A stretch of DNA of 6,771 nt from Deltaproteobacteria bacterium (lineage in GTDB: Bacteria; Myxococcota_A; Polyangia; HGW-17; SLPX01): assembly GCA_011390535.1 (NCBI GenBank), contig JAABSF010000143.1, forward strand, positions 1 to 6,771, read 5' to 3'. Below, in pieces: positions 1 through 5,851 of this stretch; within the stretch, counting starts at the first letter, position 1, and each line of letters begins with the position of its first letter. The translations under genes and the position numbers were made by a program. Under the pieces are notes generated by a model. It was not told where the DNA came from. It saw only the letters and a list, made by a program, of their open reading frames with translations, and did not search any database.

Positions 1-965
1 GAGATCTTGTCACGCAGGGGAAAGAGGCGATCTCGGAAGGGATAGATCGCCTGGAAAACCTGTGGTCTGCTATAAGGCAGTTTCCTTCAATTTATTCTAA
101 TGAGAGCCTTGGTAAACGCACCCGCAGTTTTGAGACCTTGGTTGAGACTTTTTCGCATGTAAACCCATATGCCAGTGAAGCTTATCTTCCCACCCGAGCG
201 GTTCTTGGGCGCGGTTATGCTGTGGCAAAATACAACTTTTGCAGACTAATGGGGGTGGTGGTAGAGGAGTTTCTTGCTGACAGCGAAGAAAACATAGAAG
301 AGATTCGAGAGGAGGTCGAGAGCGTCACTCGTGCGGCTGTTTTGACTGTCATCGCAGAAGATTTGTTAATGTCCATCGCAGGAGATTCCCGACTTGAAGA
401 TCCCTTAAGAAGACGAGCTGCATTGGTTGTGGCGGAGCTGTGGGAAGAGCGTGCCGTTGATGCCATAGAAGAGTTTTTTAATCTTTTGACTTCAATATGG
501 GACGCGAAAGCATCGGTGAAAATTAATTACGGGACCCTTGCGGGGATAGCTGAAATGTTTTGTCTCGCTCGTGCAGGGTGTGATCCGGAATTCCTCTCAT
601 TTTTTTGCCGAGATGATGTTGGAGAAGACGAACACGCGGCTTTGCTTGAGTTCATGTTCAACGCTACTTATGAAGAGCTTGAGATCATGCGGAGATACAT
701 GAAAGAGCATGGAATAAAGGCGCTCGGGGCTGAAGATGTTGCCAAAATATTCAATGTCCCGGTTTGTAGGCTTCACCTTACCACTCATACCCCCGCTGAT
801 GTTTTCTTCACTTTCCGAGAGAGGCAGACCATGGCAGCTCATCGTCTTCTAAGAGGGCTTCCAGGGCCCAAAAAGACAGCTGAAGAATATGTAATGATTT
901 ATTTTTTGCGTCGAGATATTCAAGGAAAAAAAGAGAAACATCCCAAAGCAAATAAAACGGGTTGA
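1..965 (+). CDS. Conserved-looking protein of unknown function, 5'-truncated by the window edge
   Basis: The frame is open from base 3 to a TGA at 963-965, so at least 320 residues are visible and the true start lies left of the window. The first possible start inside the window is a TTG at 138, with no ribosome binding site, and the 45 codons before it read as ordinary coding sequence. I do not recognise the family. The protein appears almost wholly helical, with a very acidic stretch (EEFLADSEENIEEIREEVES) followed by a long alternating helical region, and a basic tail (KKEKHPKANK). There is no signal peptide in the visible part and no membrane segment, so it is probably cytoplasmic. Four scattered cysteines do not form a CxxC pair. 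It converges on the minus-strand lipoprotein gene, with 41 bases between the stop codons. Protein reality is fairly sure; function is unknown. Confidence 0.8.
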   Translation, partial: DLVTQGKEAISEGIDRLENLWSAIRQFPSIYSNESLGKRTRSFETLVETFSHVNPYASEAYLPTRAVLGRGYAVAKYNFCRLMGVVVEEFLADSEENIEEIREEVESVTRAAVLTVIAEDLLMSIAGDSRLEDPLRRRAALVVAELWEERAVDAIEEFFNLLTSIWDAKASVKINYGTLAGIAEMFCLARAGCDPEFLSFFCRDDVGEDEHAALLEFMFNATYEELEIMRRYMKEHGIKALGAEDVAKIFNVPVCRLHLTTHTPADVFFTFRERQTMAAHRLLRGLPGPKKTAEEYVMIYFLRRDIQGKKEKHPKANKTG

Positions 966-1006
966 TCTTGGTCTGCTCAGCGATGGTTTCAAAAACGTTT
1001 GTTTTA

Positions 1007-1486
1007 CTAGTGATTTTTTTTGTACTTCGCCAGTTCCAGGGTGCATTTCACAAAATCAGTACAAGCATTTTTCGCAAGACATTTTTTCCACTTGTCAAAC
1101 TGTAATATTATATCGTTTTGCGAACCATCTTGGGGATTTGCGGACCCTGGGGGAGATATAAGCTTTTTACACTTCAAAAAGAGCTCTTTCGATAAGCTGT
1201 TTCTAAGAGAAGAAGAGAGTTTTTTTCTTCTCCTTTCCGGGAGAAGATGAAAGTCGGGAATAAGCTCATCTAAGAAAGCTTCAGAGCAAGCGTTTAGTTT
1301 TCTCTTTAGTTTTTTGCATGATATTGGACGCAAGCATTTTCCGTTTACAGCACAAATGAGATCTTTTCCGCATTCTTTATGTTGTAGGCAATTTGCACCT
1401 TCGGTGGAGTTTTTCGAACAACCATTGAAAGACAAAAGAATAACGAATAATAGGTTTGTGATGGTGAATTGTAATGAACGACTCAA
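1007..1486 (-). CDS. Small Cys-rich putative lipoprotein with evenly spaced cysteine ladder
   Basis: The 159-residue product starts with a likely lipoprotein signal: Arg3, a hydrophobic run at about 12-20 (LLFVILLSF), then N-G-C with Cys23 as the probable lipidated residue. The lipobox is loose, with Phe and Asn at -3 and -2. After it come Cys33, 39, 45, 51 and 57, each separated by exactly five residues, then Cys67, Cys106 and a C-x5-C-x5-C tail (136, 142, 148). The ten non-lipid cysteines could form five disulfides outside the cytoplasm. The C-terminal two thirds match the neighbouring minus-strand lipoprotein (C-x2-L-x2-K-L-N-x-C, then C-L-x-K-x2-C-x2-F-x-K-C), so the two are paralogues. 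The start used is TTG (1484-1486), because no ATG or GTG lies between it and an in-frame TAA 14 codons upstream; a weak GAG lies 8 bases before it. Function is unknown. It probably shares a transcript with the upstream gene, 74 bases away. Confidence 0.78.
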   Translation of the reverse strand: MSRSLQFTITNLLFVILLSFNGCSKNSTEGANCLQHKECGKDLICAVNGKCLRPISCKKLKRKLNACSEAFLDELIPDFHLLPERRRKKLSSSLRNSLSKELFLKCKKLISPPGSANPQDGSQNDIILQFDKWKKCLAKNACTDFVKCTLELAKYKKNH

Positions 1487-1560
1487 AGTGTTTGCTCTGC
1501 TTGTGAAACGATATTTCTGGATCCTTTAAGATTAAAAACCAGCTGTTTTGAGATTCCCTT

Positions 1561-1968
1561 CTAGCGCTTTTTCTCTGCGGCTTTTTTGAAACATTTAGCG
1601 AAATTAATACACTCTTTGTGTTTCAGACAATCATTGATTTCTTCTGATATGTGAAAACGTCCCTTATTTTTTGTACATCGCTGTGTGATTTCATCTACCA
1701 TCTGTGTTGACAACTCTTTTCTCTTTTCTCTCCAGATCATCCTAAGATTTTCTCTCGAGGGGGCTGAAATTTTGCTTTTTGAGGAGGAGGTTATTTTGTC
1801 TAATAGTGCGGCAGGCGAGGGAGCCATTTCTGTGTAGAGTTCATCACGGCAACGGTTAAGCTTTGCGCCGAGATCATCACAATTAACCTCAGCGTTGCAA
1901 CCAGTAAAAAAAAACATGGTAATGTGAACAATGATTATAGCGTCTGTAGCTTTTTGGAAAAATGTCAT
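1561..1968 (-). CDS. Small Cys-rich putative lipoprotein, paralogue of the next gene downstream
   Basis: From ATG (1966-1968) the product has 135 residues. The N-terminus holds Lys6, a hydrophobic run (AIIIVHITMFFF) and T-G-C with Cys24 as the probable lipidated residue. The rest is hydrophilic and Lys/Glu-rich, with six further cysteines: a C-x9-C pair (30, 40), Cys98, and C-x5-C-x5-C near the end (114, 120, 126). Three disulfides in the periplasm or at the cell surface would fit. The cysteine spacing and the flanking residues (C-x2-L-x2-K-L-N-x-C-x6-E) are shared with the adjacent 159-residue lipoprotein, but this one lacks that protein's N-terminal Cys ladder. A TTG eight codons upstream (1990-1992) is an alternative start, but it has no ribosome binding site and places acidic residues before the signal. 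It is the first gene of the minus-strand pair and diverges from the TPR lipoprotein gene. I cannot name a function. Confidence 0.77.
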   Translation of the reverse strand: MTFFQKATDAIIIVHITMFFFTGCNAEVNCDDLGAKLNRCRDELYTEMAPSPAALLDKITSSSKSKISAPSRENLRMIWREKRKELSTQMVDEITQRCTKNKGRFHISEEINDCLKHKECINFAKCFKKAAEKKR

Positions 1969-2026
1969 TTGAATTGCTTTTTCTACATCCAATTATTATT
2001 CGAAAGTTAAAACTACAAATTTCGGA

Positions 2027-2055
2027 GTGGAAGAGCACAGATAACGAGATATACT
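2027..2055 (+). promoter_or_regulatory. Possible sigma70-like promoter for the TPR lipoprotein gene
   Basis: A good -10 match, TATACT (2050-2055, five of six), is preceded at 17 bases by only a poor -35 (GTGGAA, 2027-2032). Transcription would start near 2062, about 12 bases before the AAAGGAG at 2074-2080. This lies in the short space shared with the divergent lipoprotein pair, for which I found no convincing promoter on the other strand. Confidence 0.35.
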
Positions 2056-2073
2056 ATAGGGAAAACAGTTGTC

Positions 2074-2080
2074 AAAGGAG
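2074..2080 (+). promoter_or_regulatory. Strong Shine-Dalgarno serving an ambiguous start (ATG 2081 or ATG 2085)
   Basis: AAAGGAG is a near-perfect ribosome binding site. It touches ATG 2081, which opens a 64-codon frame ending at 2275, and it is 4 bases from ATG 2085, which opens the long frame of the TPR lipoprotein. Neither spacing is ideal. It may therefore load ribosomes for a leader peptide, for an extended form of the TPR protein, or for both. Confidence 0.5.
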
Positions 2081-2258
2081 ATGAATGGTTTTTCTTGGAA
2101 AGACGAAGGGTTTAACTTCCGAGTGCGCAACTTGGAACGATGTTTGGGGCCGTGGTGTCGATCTCCGGTCCTGTTTTACCAATTATTCTCTCTTGTCTCT
2201 CTTTGTCGGCAATCCGGGAAACTTGATCCTGATTGTTTTTGCTCGGCGGAAAACCCAT

Positions 2259-3551
2259 GTGGGCAGGGCAAATGAACTAAGTATTGTTTTTTCTGTTGTT
2301 GTTTGGATGATGTTTTTTCTTTTTGCTTTTGCGGCATGTTCAGGATCTGGAAAGCGGCCGCCTACGAGGACGAAAGCTTATTCGCATAACAGAAGCCAAA
2401 AGCCACTTGTTCCCATGGAACCAATACAAATAGTTGGTTTAGATGATGAGAGAAAAGGTGGCGTTTTTACTTCCACGGGGCTTTTTGAAAAGGGGTTGGT
2501 AGCTTTTAGAAAAAGAAAATTTGATGATGCTATTGGTTTTTTCGAACAGCTTTTGAAGTATTTTCCGGAATCACGGAATGTACCCCCGGCAATTTTTAAC
2601 ATAGGTGTCTGTCATGAGCGACGAAGTCGATATGAAGATGCCGCTGTTTTTTATAAACAATATTTGAAACAGCGGATATCTGATGAAGATAAAGCAAAAA
2701 CATTGTTTAGATTGGCGCAGATCTCATTTAAGCGGCAAAACTACAGGGATGTTGTGGAGGTTTTGAAAGCGCCTATTAAGTTTTTGGAACCGGAAAAGCA
2801 ACTGGAAGCGGACATCTTGAAGGGGAAAAGTCTTTTGAAGATGGGACGAATAAATCAGGCTAATAAAGTGTTTGTGTCTGCTTCTCGATTGTATGATCTG
2901 TACAAGCAAGGAGAGGTCTCTCTCGAAAATAGTTTAGGAGCCAGGCTCTCCTTTTATGTCGCCGAAATACCACAGAAAAAAATGAATAGAATTAAATTGG
3001 AGACAACACCGGCAGCCCGGGGGCGTGGGTTTGCTCAAAAAGCAAAATTTTTTAAAGAGGCTAAAGCCGGTTATTTCAAAGTTCTTGAACATGGAGATTC
3101 AGCTTGGACTTCCCTGGCTTTAAAAGCAGTTATTACGCTCCTTGAAGATTTTGTTTGGAGTGTAATAAGGGCTCCGATACCCCATTTTCAAGCAGTGAGG
3201 TTTTTTGATAAAGAATCAAGTGAATGGAGAGTTCTTTCAGCTGACAAATTGCGAGATACTTATTTGGAGAATTTAAAGAAAAAATTAAGGCTGGTGATTT
3301 TAAGAGCAATAGAAAGTTACAAAAGGAATGAAAATTTAACCAAAGGGCTAGGGTTAGGAGAATTTTGGAAAGAGGATGCTCAAAAACTATTGGCTCGACT
3401 AAGACGACTCGTGGATGTGCTTCCTTCTCTACAATTCGGCGCCAAAGAAAAGAAGCAGACTCAGCACCAAAAAAAGAGAGAGCTTTTTACCTGGGGGGTT
3501 GATTCAGCTAAAATAAAAACATTTCATCCGTTTACCGTTCCGCTGAAGTGA
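2259..3551 (+). CDS. TPR-repeat putative lipoprotein
   Basis: From GTG 2259 the product has 430 residues and a textbook lipoprotein signal: Arg3, a hydrophobic stretch at 8-26 (ending FLFAFAA), then Cys27 and a Ser/Gly-rich linker. A helical repeat region follows, with about four TPR-like units at 74-105, 109-142, 146-179 and 181-215; the first two are clearest (FxxGLxxFRKRKFDDAIxFFExLL and the unit around YEDAAVFYKQYL). The C-terminal half has another helical region, including W-x-S-L-A-L-K-A near 283 and an A-P-I-P at about 305-308, and a Lys/Gln-rich stretch before the end. TPR lipoproteins commonly act as scaffolds at the outer membrane; that role here is inference. The frame is open back to ATG 2085, which has a strong ribosome binding site and would add 58 residues including an extra hydrophobic stretch. 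I prefer GTG 2259 because it puts the lipobox at a normal position, but it has only a weak GGCGGA 8 bases upstream. Confidence 0.85.
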   Translation: MGRANELSIVFSVVVWMMFFLFAFAACSGSGKRPPTRTKAYSHNRSQKPLVPMEPIQIVGLDDERKGGVFTSTGLFEKGLVAFRKRKFDDAIGFFEQLLKYFPESRNVPPAIFNIGVCHERRSRYEDAAVFYKQYLKQRISDEDKAKTLFRLAQISFKRQNYRDVVEVLKAPIKFLEPEKQLEADILKGKSLLKMGRINQANKVFVSASRLYDLYKQGEVSLENSLGARLSFYVAEIPQKKMNRIKLETTPAARGRGFAQKAKFFKEAKAGYFKVLEHGDSAWTSLALKAVITLLEDFVWSVIRAPIPHFQAVRFFDKESSEWRVLSADKLRDTYLENLKKKLRLVILRAIESYKRNENLTKGLGLGEFWKEDAQKLLARLRRLVDVLPSLQFGAKEKKQTQHQKKRELFTWGVDSAKIKTFHPFTVPLK

Positions 3552-3711
3552 GATGATCTTCTAGGTTCTTTGTGTCAGTGAAGGTAAGATCTCCTTTGGT
3601 GATCAGGCTAAGACAATCTACATGAATGGATGTCCCCCTTGATGGACAAAATACAGTGTTTTCAACTCTAAGCTTGCCTTTTGTGCTTTGGGCAAGGTGG
3701 CCTTAAATTGC

Positions 3712-3740
3712 TTGACACCTATAGGGAACTTGTTTATATA
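3712..3740 (+). promoter_or_regulatory. Sigma70-type promoter of the tRNA-tuf operon
   Basis: A perfect -35 TTGACA (3712-3717) is followed after 17 bases by TATATA (3735-3740) as the -10. Transcription should start near 3747, about 90 bases before the first tRNA. The bases just after the -10 are GC-rich (GCTGCG, 3741-3746), as in the discriminators of stringently controlled stable-RNA promoters. This is the best promoter in the window and fits strong, growth-linked transcription of the tRNAs and tuf. Confidence 0.75.
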
Positions 3741-3756
3741 GCTGCGTTCTTGCGGA

Positions 3757-3771
3757 ACTTATAATATAAGT
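3757..3771. promoter_or_regulatory. Perfect palindrome in the tRNA operon leader, containing TATAAT
   Basis: ACTTATA-A-TATAAGT is a perfect 7+7 inverted repeat around one base. It contains a consensus TATAAT (3760-3765), but I found no matching -35 at 16-18 bases. It starts about 10 bases after the predicted transcription start, a usual place for a repressor operator. It could also be a secondary -10 element or simply AT-rich leader. Confidence 0.4.
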
Positions 3772-3837
3772 ACGCTTAAAATAGAACTCGTTGGTGAGCT
3801 GGTTTTTTTTGCAATAACGGAGACTTTGCTTGGATTT

Positions 3838-3910
3838 GCTGGCGTAGCTCAATTGGTAGAGCAGCTGATTTGTAATCAGCAGGTTGCGGGTTCGAGTCCC
3901 ATCGCCAGCT
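3838..3910 (+). tRNA. tRNA-Thr(UGU)
   Basis: A 73-base cloverleaf with a perfect seven-pair acceptor (GCTGGCG with CGCCAGC), a GCTC/GAGC D stem, a GCTGA/TCAGC anticodon stem and loop TTTGTAA with anticodon TGT at 3871-3873. The T loop is TTCGAGT. The T stem GCGGG/CCCAT holds one C-A mismatch and one G-T wobble. The discriminator is T and no CCA is encoded. It reads ACA and probably ACG codons. It is the first gene of the four-tRNA cluster upstream of tuf, the place held by thrU in E. coli. Confidence 0.96.
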
Positions 3911-3945
3911 CTGAAAAAAGCCGGCCCGGGGCGGGTTTTTTTCAG
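3911..3945 (+). terminator. Hairpin with A6/T7 arms after tRNA-Thr(UGU): terminator or processing structure
   Basis: CTGAAAAAAGCC (3911-3922) pairs with GGTTTTTTTCAG (3934-3945), giving 12 pairs with one G-T wobble and an 11-base GC-rich loop that can pair further internally. The T7 run makes it look like an intrinsic terminator that would work in either direction, but its GC core is short and T follows as part of the stem. It begins directly at the 3' end of the tRNA. If it terminates, it would limit read-through into the next tRNA; otherwise it may guide 3' processing. Confidence 0.5.
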
Positions 3946-4042
3946 GAAAATATTGATTTTCCTTGTGATTTGTTATTTTGAGCATAAAAAACGAGAGGAA
4001 AAACCTGATAAAGGCTTTTGACTCGTTTTGTTGTTTGACATC

Positions 4043-4125
<83 letters not shown>

Positions 4126-4144
4126 AAGATTGCGTTGGTCCAGC

Positions 4145-4172
4145 GCCTCGTAATGCAACAAGATTTCGAGGC
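4145..4172 (+). other. Hairpin between tRNA-Tyr and tRNA-Gly
   Basis: GCCTCG (4145-4150) pairs perfectly with CGAGGC (4167-4172) across a 16-base loop. No T-run follows beyond TTTT, so it is not a clear terminator. With the next hairpin it fills most of the 73-base spacer and may help tRNA processing. Confidence 0.4.
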
Positions 4173-4173
4173 T

Positions 4174-4197
4174 TTTGATACGAATTATCGTATCAAA
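4174..4197 (+). other. Perfect 10-bp hairpin abutting the 5' end of tRNA-Gly
   Basis: TTTGATACGA (4174-4183) and TCGTATCAAA (4188-4197) are exact inverted repeats around the loop ATTA. The stem ends two bases before the mature tRNA-Gly 5' end at 4199. It is AT-rich and has no following T-run, so a role in processing of the tRNA 5' leader is more likely than termination. Confidence 0.6.
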
Positions 4198-4198
4198 T

Positions 4199-4272
<74 letters not shown>

Positions 4273-4277
4273 GGGCC

Positions 4278-4350
4278 GCCCACGTAGCTCAGGCGGTAGA
4301 GCGTCTCCTTGGTAAGGAGGAGGTCACCGGTTCAAGTCCGGTCGTGGGCT
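4278..4350 (+). tRNA. tRNA-Thr(GGU)
   Basis: A 73-base cloverleaf: acceptor GCCCACG with CGTGGGC, anticodon stem TCTCC/GGAGG (one T-G wobble) with loop TTGGTAA and anticodon GGT at 4311-4313, T arm ACCGG-TTCAAGT-CCGGT, discriminator T, no encoded CCA. It reads ACC and ACU. It is the last tRNA before tuf, the place held by thrT next to tufB in E. coli. Confidence 0.97.
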
Positions 4351-4380
4351 CTGTAAATAGCGCATTAAAAAACTTCGAGT

Positions 4381-4397
4381 TCCGGTAAAGCTCCGGA
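4381..4397 (+). other. Small hairpin just upstream of the tuf ribosome binding site
   Basis: TCCGG (4381-4385) pairs with CCGGA (4393-4397) around a seven-base loop, ending five bases before the AGGAGG at 4403-4408. It would leave the ribosome binding site free. It may mark a processed tuf 5' end, but the stem is short. Confidence 0.35.
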
Positions 4398-4413
4398 CGC
4401 GTAGGAGGACAAG

Positions 4414-5598
4414 ATGGCGAAGGCGAAATTCGTACGGGACAAACCGCATGTAAACATAGGGACAATAGGGCACATAGATCACGGGAAGACGACGCTGACA
4501 GCGGCGATCACGAAGTATCTGTCGGAGCAAGGAAAAGCGGATTATGTATCGTTTGAGAACATCGACAAAGCGCCTGAAGAGAGGGAGCGAGGGATAACAA
4601 TAGCGACGGCGCATGTGGAGTATCAAACGGATAATCGGCACTATGCGCACGTAGATTGCCCGGGACACGCAGACTACATCAAAAACATGATAACGGGCGC
4701 GGCGCAGATGGACGGAGCGATATTGGTGGTAGCGGCGGATGACGGACCGATGGCCCAGACGAGAGAGCACGTGCTTTTGGCAAGGCAGGTGAACGTGCCT
4801 GCAATCGTGGTGTATCTGAACAAGGTGGATTTGAACCCCGATGAAGAGCTGTTGGATCTTGTGGAGCTTGAATTAAGAGAGCTGCTGTCCAACTATGAAT
4901 TTCCCGGAGACGACACACCGGTGATCCGGGGGTCGGCGTTGAAGGCGTTGGAGGGAGACAAAGAGCATCAGGAGACGATCCAGGCGTTAATGGATGCAGT
5001 GGATGAGTTCATACCAGCGCCGGAGCGAGATGTAGACAAACCGTTCTTGATGCCTATCGAGGATGTGTTCACGATATCGGGACGAGGGACGGTGACAACC
5101 GGACGAGTAGAGCGAGGGATAGTGCGGACAGGAGATGAGGTGGAGATAGTGGGGATGGGAGAGACAAGGAAGACGGTGGTAACCGGTGTAGAGATGTTCC
5201 GCAAGATATTGGATGAGGGACAGGCGGGAGATAATCTCGGGACATTGCTGCGCGGGATCAAGCGAGATGATGTGCAGCGAGGCCAAGTGTTGGCGAAACC
5301 CGGGACGATAACGCCGCATGTAAAATTTGAGGGTCAGGTGTATGTGTTAAAGAAAGAAGAAGGCGGAAGGCACACACCGTTTTTCAACGGATATCGTCCG
5401 CAGTTTTACTTCAGGACGACGGACGTGACGGGTTCAGTGAACCTGCCTGAGGGACGAGAAATGGTAATGCCCGGAGATAACGTAGAGATCAATATGGAGC
5501 TTTTGACGCCGATAGCAGCAGAGGAAGGGCTCCGTTTTGCAATCCGCGAAGGCGGAAGAACGGTGGGCTCCGGGGTTATCACAAAAATCCTTGAGTGA
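4414..5598 (+). CDS. tuf: Elongation factor Tu
   Basis: EF-Tu is the cytoplasmic GTPase that brings aminoacyl-tRNA to the ribosomal A site. At 394 residues it equals the E. coli length. All G motifs are present: G-H-I-D-H-G-K-T at 19-26, switch I R-G-I-T-I at 59-63, D-C-P-G at 81-84 followed by the catalytic His85, N-K-V-D at 136-139 and S-A-L at 174-176. Domains II and III follow, including G-R-G-T-V-T-T-G-R-V-E-R-G (223-235), G-G-R-H-T-P-F-F (317-324), Y-R-P-Q-F-Y-F-R-T-T-D (327-337) and the typical end R-E-G-G-R-T-V-G-S-G. The usually conserved Pro in D-G-P-M-P-Q-T is Ala114 here. AGGAGG (4403-4408) lies 5 bases before ATG. Codon use is striking: by hand count 30 of 38 Gly codons are GGA/GGG, 28 of 30 Thr codons are ACA/ACG, and Ile is ATA or ATC but never ATT. 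Position after the four tRNAs matches tufB. Confidence 0.99.
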   Translation: MAKAKFVRDKPHVNIGTIGHIDHGKTTLTAAITKYLSEQGKADYVSFENIDKAPEERERGITIATAHVEYQTDNRHYAHVDCPGHADYIKNMITGAAQMDGAILVVAADDGPMAQTREHVLLARQVNVPAIVVYLNKVDLNPDEELLDLVELELRELLSNYEFPGDDTPVIRGSALKALEGDKEHQETIQALMDAVDEFIPAPERDVDKPFLMPIEDVFTISGRGTVTTGRVERGIVRTGDEVEIVGMGETRKTVVTGVEMFRKILDEGQAGDNLGTLLRGIKRDDVQRGQVLAKPGTITPHVKFEGQVYVLKKEEGGRHTPFFNGYRPQFYFRTTDVTGSVNLPEGREMVMPGDNVEINMELLTPIAAEEGLRFAIREGGRTVGSGVITKILE

Positions 5599-5644
5599 TC
5601 AGTCACCGATAATCCATGGCTGACAGGCTGAAGGAGATGTTATA

Positions 5645-5800
5645 ATGGCAACTAGAATAATTATTACATTGGCGTGTCGTGAGTGTAAAAACAGAAATTA
5701 TACTACGACCAAAAATAAACAAAGAACACCGGATCGGATAGAGTTCAATAAATATTGTCCCTTCTGCAGAAAGCACACGCCTCACAAAGAGACTCGTTAG
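5645..5800 (+). CDS. rpmG: 50S ribosomal protein L33 (bL33)
   Basis: The 51-residue basic protein is the size of bL33, a small protein of the large ribosomal subunit near the tRNA exit site. It starts MATRIIITLACREC and has two C-x2-C pairs (Cys11/14 and Cys38/41), the zinc-binding form of L33. The segment between them (N-R-N-Y-T-T-T-K-N-K) and the end (Y-C-P-F-C-R-K-H-T-P-H-K-E-T) are typical of the family. AAGGAG (5631-5636) sits 8 bases before the ATG. Placement between tuf and tRNA-Trp/secE is common in bacteria. Since the Cys form tends to be zinc-dependent, a second Cys-free copy elsewhere in the genome is possible; that is inference. Confidence 0.97.
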   Translation: MATRIIITLACRECKNRNYTTTKNKQRTPDRIEFNKYCPFCRKHTPHKETR

Positions 5801-5851
5801 TGGTGGATTTGTTTGAGGCGCTTGAATAAAAGAAGAAGAGAATTAAAACAA

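Noticed and set aside
966..1006. Terminator between the convergent genes at 965 and 1007
   Set aside because: The gap has only an AT-rich AAACGTTT palindrome and short T runs, with no real stem-loop plus T-tract.
3673..3696. CTTGCC/GGCAAG stem as terminator of the TPR lipoprotein gene
   Set aside because: Six pairs with a 12-base loop and no T-run after it. The 286 bases from 3552 to 3837 otherwise hold only the tRNA promoter and leader.
3776..3985. Minus-strand frame with W-R-W-D-S-N-P-Q-P-A-D-Y-K-S-A-A-L-P
   Set aside because: This is the antisense translation of tRNA-Thr(UGU), a well-known false protein type that appears wherever tRNA genes are translated backwards.
4035..4040. TTGACA just before tRNA-Tyr as a -35 element
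   Set aside because: A -10 at normal spacing would fall inside the tRNA gene near 4058, where there is no match.
4324..4770. 148-codon open frame antisense to tuf
   Set aside because: It results from the purine-ending codon bias of tuf, is Arg/Tyr-rich without protein-like character, and overlaps tRNA-Thr.
4968..5319. Further long antisense frames within tuf
   Set aside because: They have the same cause as the previous one; EF-Tu is beyond doubt on the plus strand.
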